This document shows positions 60,889 through 64,000 of a stretch of DNA of 64,000 bases, one piece after another. The notes beneath the pieces were generated by a model. That model did no database searches, was not told the origin of the DNA, and saw only the letters and a list, made by a program, of their open reading frames with translations. A program made the position numbers and the translations under genes. This stretch comes from Omphalotus guepiniiformis (Eukaryota; Basidiomycota; Agaricomycetes; Agaricales; Omphalotaceae), in NCBI GenBank assembly GCA_028554645.1, contig JAQOOI010000018.1:868001-932000 (forward strand). The letters are read 5' to 3'. Numbering within the stretch: position 1 is the stretch's first letter; every line of letters begins with the position of its first letter.

Positions 60889-63800
60889 TTACGTGGGGTC
60901 ATTGCGATCGACGGCATCCCATGTCCTTTTGAGTGACAATGAGGGGGATGGATTTGGACCTGCACTCTGGTTGTATCGTACGCCGCCTGACTGTGGCGCT
61001 GGAGGAAAGAAAGACATAGGCATCGATACAGAGGTAGGTATGTTAAGTATCTGATTGGTGGGTGATCCCGTTGACCATGTCTGCTGCTGCTGCGGGAAGG
61101 GAGAAGCACTATACAGTGAATGTGAATGTGCATTCTGTCCTGTATTGAGGGATGAATGGTTGGACACCGGGTAGGAATGTCCTATATCGGGTTGGTGAGC
61201 TTGATGATCGTAGCCCCTCCAGGGTGGCATCGAGCCGGAGGCCACGGCGGTTGGTGAATGATTTATATGCTGGTAAAGCTGGGGAGATTGTGCTTGAAGA
61301 CTTGAACTATTTGCTAAACTTGCGACCACAGGACTAACTGACTGCGGCCGTTGTCGCTTGGACACGACCTCTCGCGACTCCTGCTCACCCTCGAGTGCTT
61401 TAATCTCTTCTTTCATCCTCTCATTCGCAAACTTGAGCTGCTGAAGTTCATACTGCCAACTTGACCCTCGACCCGTCTCCAACTCTTTGAACACGTTCTC
61501 CTCCAGCGAATGCGTAATCGGAGAACTCCCCTGGGACCCTGGGGATGCAAAAGCATTATACGACTTGATCTGATAGATAATAGGTGCAGGGGAAATCGTC
61601 TGCGTAGACCGCAGGACAGACATGTCGATTGAAGAAGGATATAAGACCAATTCAACTTCGGCGACAGAGCGATCTGGTCTCAGCATCCTGCAGAATATCT
61701 TCCGAGGGAGGGATCCCGCAGAATCAGAAGAACCCATCACGCAGCCCATCTTAGCTAATTCCTCGCCTACACACCGCCTCGCATCCTCATCCGCAACGTA
61801 CCCCCATATCTGCCTTCCAATCAACTGCGAGTCGTCCCAGCCCAGAACATCCTTCACACCGGGTCCAATAACCAGTAGGGTACCAGTGCGAGTGAGAGTC
61901 CCCCAAAATTCTGTACACACCTCGACAGCGGGAAGAGAAGTGTCCTTGTCTCCCTTTGGTAGTCGAGACACTAAACGAGGCTTAGACAATCCACCGGCAG
62001 ATGCGATAGCAGACCACTGAAGTATCGACATCTCCTTCGCCCTACCACTAAGCAGAATCGCTTTACGACCTTTTCCTGGCTCGACATGTAGCCGACCACG
62101 GCACTCCACCCAGACGTAAGTCCCTGCTTTATTTTGGGCACGGAACAGCAGGTCAACAGATCGCGGCTTGATAGGTTGATATTGACGAGAATAATCTTCC
62201 CCGTTCACACCGGTACCGATGGTAGAACCTAATGCCGTCGAGCCTGTGGCAGAGCTCTCTTTGAGCTCCCTCATCAGAGGGACAACATCCGCAGGATGGC
62301 ATATGTCTGAAAGTGATTTGCCTACGAGCTCTGTAGGCTCGTAGCCGAGAACTCTGCGTACAGCAGGAGCGACGTACAAGAAAGTACCTTTGAGGGAGAC
62401 GACATGAATGAAATCAGGGGCGTACTCGAGCAACACCATAGAGAGTGCATGGTTGGCAGTACCGTTGAGATTGACGAGGTCGGAAAGATTGTCTAGTGAG
62501 CTGGCAGCGACAATCGCACTGGATGTAGTGGTAGATGAAGGTGAAGTTGCATCTACATTTGTGCAAGTTGTCAATTTCAACTGCGCAACGAAGCTCGGGT
62601 CCTCCATCATCTTTTTGAGGTCCTTTGACATTACCGGAGAAGGTATAATGTGTGTCTTCCGATCCCTTGAGACTGACGACAGCATGGCGCCGCCAGGCCC
62701 ACCGTTGATACCCGTAGTCGAAGGGATGATACTGACGGGATCATTTGCTGCATAATTGACAATGTAGCTTCCGTCCTTGAGCTTCTCCAATATAACATTG
62801 GGTTGCTCGTTCAAGTCAACCTGGAAACCAACATGATAAACGACCTGGTCATCCTCCAGTGCAGCCCCAATCTCGCCGCCCCTAATAGGAATGACCGTAA
62901 CGAGGTTGATGAACGCTTCACCACTCTTGCGGTAGTTTATTATGCTCATTTGACATTCCTTATCCGCCACAAGACACTTCTTCATATGTTTAACAGCCTC
63001 GTGCGACGTAAACTTTCGTGTCTCGCCTTTGGGTTGTATACCATCAGGGCTCTGCAAGAACCGACAGTTTTTTCCGAGGACTTCATGTTCCTCGTACCCT
63101 GTTAGTCGACAGAACGTGGGAGAGCAGTAGACGATAGGGTGATCGTAGCGGCGAACATCAACGACAAGAAAAGAAGATGTCAAGTCCACGGGTCCTAACG
63201 CAACCTTCGGATCTGGCCGAGTTGCAACTCGGGCTAGAACAGAAAGAAGGTCAAAGCCCGAGGCAGAATAAACGGGAAGACCCAGTGGAGAAGGTGCGTT
63301 CAGGCCCACGGAACCTGCAACTGCCGCTCCGATAGCGTTGAGTTGGTTGGGGCTTATAGGGAACCGTGGATTGATGAGCCCTGAGTTGATATACATGCTC
63401 AACGTGTTTGGTGACGATGGCTTCGGCTCCGAGGATGGTGCGCCAGTGGGTGGTGCGCCGGCGGGTGGTGCAAAGTGGGTTGAAGAAGTGGACGAAGCTG
63501 AGGACATGATAGGAGAGTCTTCAGGACGGCGGGTTTGATTTTGGTTGTGATGTGTTATGGGAGAGGGAGACCATATCCTCGACGAGCCTTCCAAAAAGCT
63601 TAAAACCACACAAAACATTATCAACAGAGCTTTCAATTGATGCAGAGAACGAGAGACGTACGAGGGCGAATCTGGCGAGAAAGCATTCATCAGCCCGTTA
63701 TTTGCGAACCATGATGAGCATCCATCTGAGCTGCCAGTGAGTAAACCCGCCGGTAGAATTTCTGCACCTCCGCCTGGTGCGAGCATTGGCGCTCCTGTCT

Positions 63801-63960
63801 GCATGAATTGTGGAATTTGTAGCCTTACGGAGTGAGCATAACCAGAATGCGTAGATGTATCAGGTAGAACATCTGACGGCCTCGAAGATGAGCCTGATGC
63901 TTGATTATAGTCATAAGTCTGGTAGGGCCCGCCCTCTGAAAGATACCTCTCGAACGGCAT
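60889..63960 (-). CDS. WC1: White-collar 1 blue-light photoreceptor (LOV-PAS)
   Basis: ORF of 1,023 codons. An intron of 63 bases at 63661..63599 (GTACGT donor, TTTTAAG acceptor) is a multiple of three without a stop; spliced, the protein has 1,002 residues and reads FSPDSPS-FLEGSSRIWSPSP. The LOV domain (about residues 262-385 unspliced) carries GKNCRFLQSPDG with the flavin-adduct cysteine at 299, and ends with GFQVDLNEQPNVI. A second PAS follows (VLLEYAPDFIHVVSLKGTF, 510-640) and a third (EFWGTLTRTGTLLVIGPGV, 685-780). A coiled coil (ELQQLKFANERMKEEIKALE) and a basic SKRQRP patch lie near 860-890. No GATA zinc finger is present, as usual for basidiomycete WC-1, which relies on WC-2 for DNA binding. 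It controls light responses and fruiting. The start lies 40 bases from the window edge. Confidence 0.93.
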   Translation of the reverse strand: MPFERYLSEGGPYQTYDYNQASGSSSRPSDVLPDTSTHSGYAHSVRLQIPQFMQTGAPMLAPGGGAEILPAGLLTGSSDGCSSWFANNGLMNAFSPDSPSYVSRSLHQLKALLIMFCVVLSFLEGSSRIWSPSPITHHNQNQTRRPEDSPIMSSASSTSSTHFAPPAGAPPTGAPSSEPKPSSPNTLSMYINSGLINPRFPISPNQLNAIGAAVAGSVGLNAPSPLGLPVYSASGFDLLSVLARVATRPDPKVALGPVDLTSSFLVVDVRRYDHPIVYCSPTFCRLTGYEEHEVLGKNCRFLQSPDGIQPKGETRKFTSHEAVKHMKKCLVADKECQMSIINYRKSGEAFINLVTVIPIRGGEIGAALEDDQVVYHVGFQVDLNEQPNVILEKLKDGSYIVNYAANDPVSIIPSTTGINGGPGGAMLSSVSRDRKTHIIPSPVMSKDLKKMMEDPSFVAQLKLTTCTNVDATSPSSTTTSSAIVAASSLDNLSDLVNLNGTANHALSMVLLEYAPDFIHVVSLKGTFLYVAPAVRRVLGYEPTELVGKSLSDICHPADVVPLMRELKESSATGSTALGSTIGTGVNGEDYSRQYQPIKPRSVDLLFRAQNKAGTYVWVECRGRLHVEPGKGRKAILLSGRAKEMSILQWSAIASAGGLSKPRLVSRLPKGDKDTSLPAVEVCTEFWGTLTRTGTLLVIGPGVKDVLGWDDSQLIGRQIWGYVADEDARRCVGEELAKMGCVMGSSDSAGSLPRKIFCRMLRPDRSVAEVELVLYPSSIDMSVLRSTQTISPAPIIYQIKSYNAFASPGSQGSSPITHSLEENVFKELETGRGSSWQYELQQLKFANERMKEEIKALEGEQESREVVSKRQRPQSVSPVVASLANSSSLQAQSPQLYQHINHSPTAVASGSMPPWRGYDHQAHQPDIGHSYPVSNHSSLNTGQNAHSHSLYSASPFPQQQQTWSTGSPTNQILNIPTSVSMPMSFFPPAPQSGGVRYNQSAGPNPSPSLSLKRTWDAVDRNDPT

Positions 63961-64000
63961 AGTGTTGGGAACAACTAGAGAGAAAAAATGAACGCTTGAG

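Noticed and set aside
1..64000. CRISPR arrays, bacterial operons or phage genes
   Set aside because: The introns, tRNA intron and gene families are fungal nuclear; nothing prokaryotic seen.

Overview
The window is nuclear DNA of a filamentous basidiomycete, most likely a mushroom-forming Agaricomycete. Genes are dense and on both strands, and each is broken by many GT-AG introns of about 45-75 bases. Family content fits: a white-collar-1 photoreceptor with LOV and PAS domains and no GATA finger, a multi-exon cytochrome P450 of basidiomycete type, a fungal FunK1-type kinase relic, F-box and MYND proteins, and secreted S53 and GH12 enzymes. Most gene models come from joining exons by eye: I looked for conserved motifs and then for splice sites that keep the reading frame.

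Layout. 0-6 kb: the 5' part of a secreted sedolisin (S53) gene and a P450 whose frame appears broken, then a tRNA-Lys(UUU) with a short intron and a small tandem repeat. 6.9-12.6 kb: a Doa10/MARCH6 ER ubiquitin ligase. 12.6-19.3 kb: a gene-poor stretch. 19.3-22.7 kb: a MYND protein (minus), then Y14/RBM8A and an HP1-type chromodomain protein (plus). 22.7-27.3 kb: gene-poor with one orphan ORF. 27.4-30.1 kb: a single-pass membrane protein with an unusual repeat. 33.0-35.8 kb: a large low-complexity protein with five RSG[T/S] motifs. 40.2-48.0 kb: a compact housekeeping block of DUF2015 (minus), CUE/Smr protein, IES2 (INO80 subunit) and a KAT14-like acetyltransferase. 48.7-56.3 kb: a nuclear protein of unknown role, an F-box protein, a complete secreted GH12 endoglucanase and a FunK1-like pseudogene. 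56.8-64 kb: an RTC4-domain protein and white-collar 1, convergent.

The window mixes conserved single-copy genes (RNA processing, chromatin, ER protein quality control, light sensing) with lineage-specific accessory genes (P450, S53, GH12, F-box, FunK1). The P450 and the FunK1-like locus carry breaks in conserved segments, so they look like decaying copies unless the assembly has indel errors. I see no CRISPR, no intact transposon and no single gene cluster. The best leads for something undescribed are the two repeat-bearing unknown proteins (27.4-30.1 kb and 33.0-35.8 kb), the microexons of 5 and 8 bases, and the KAT14-like protein next to an INO80 subunit.
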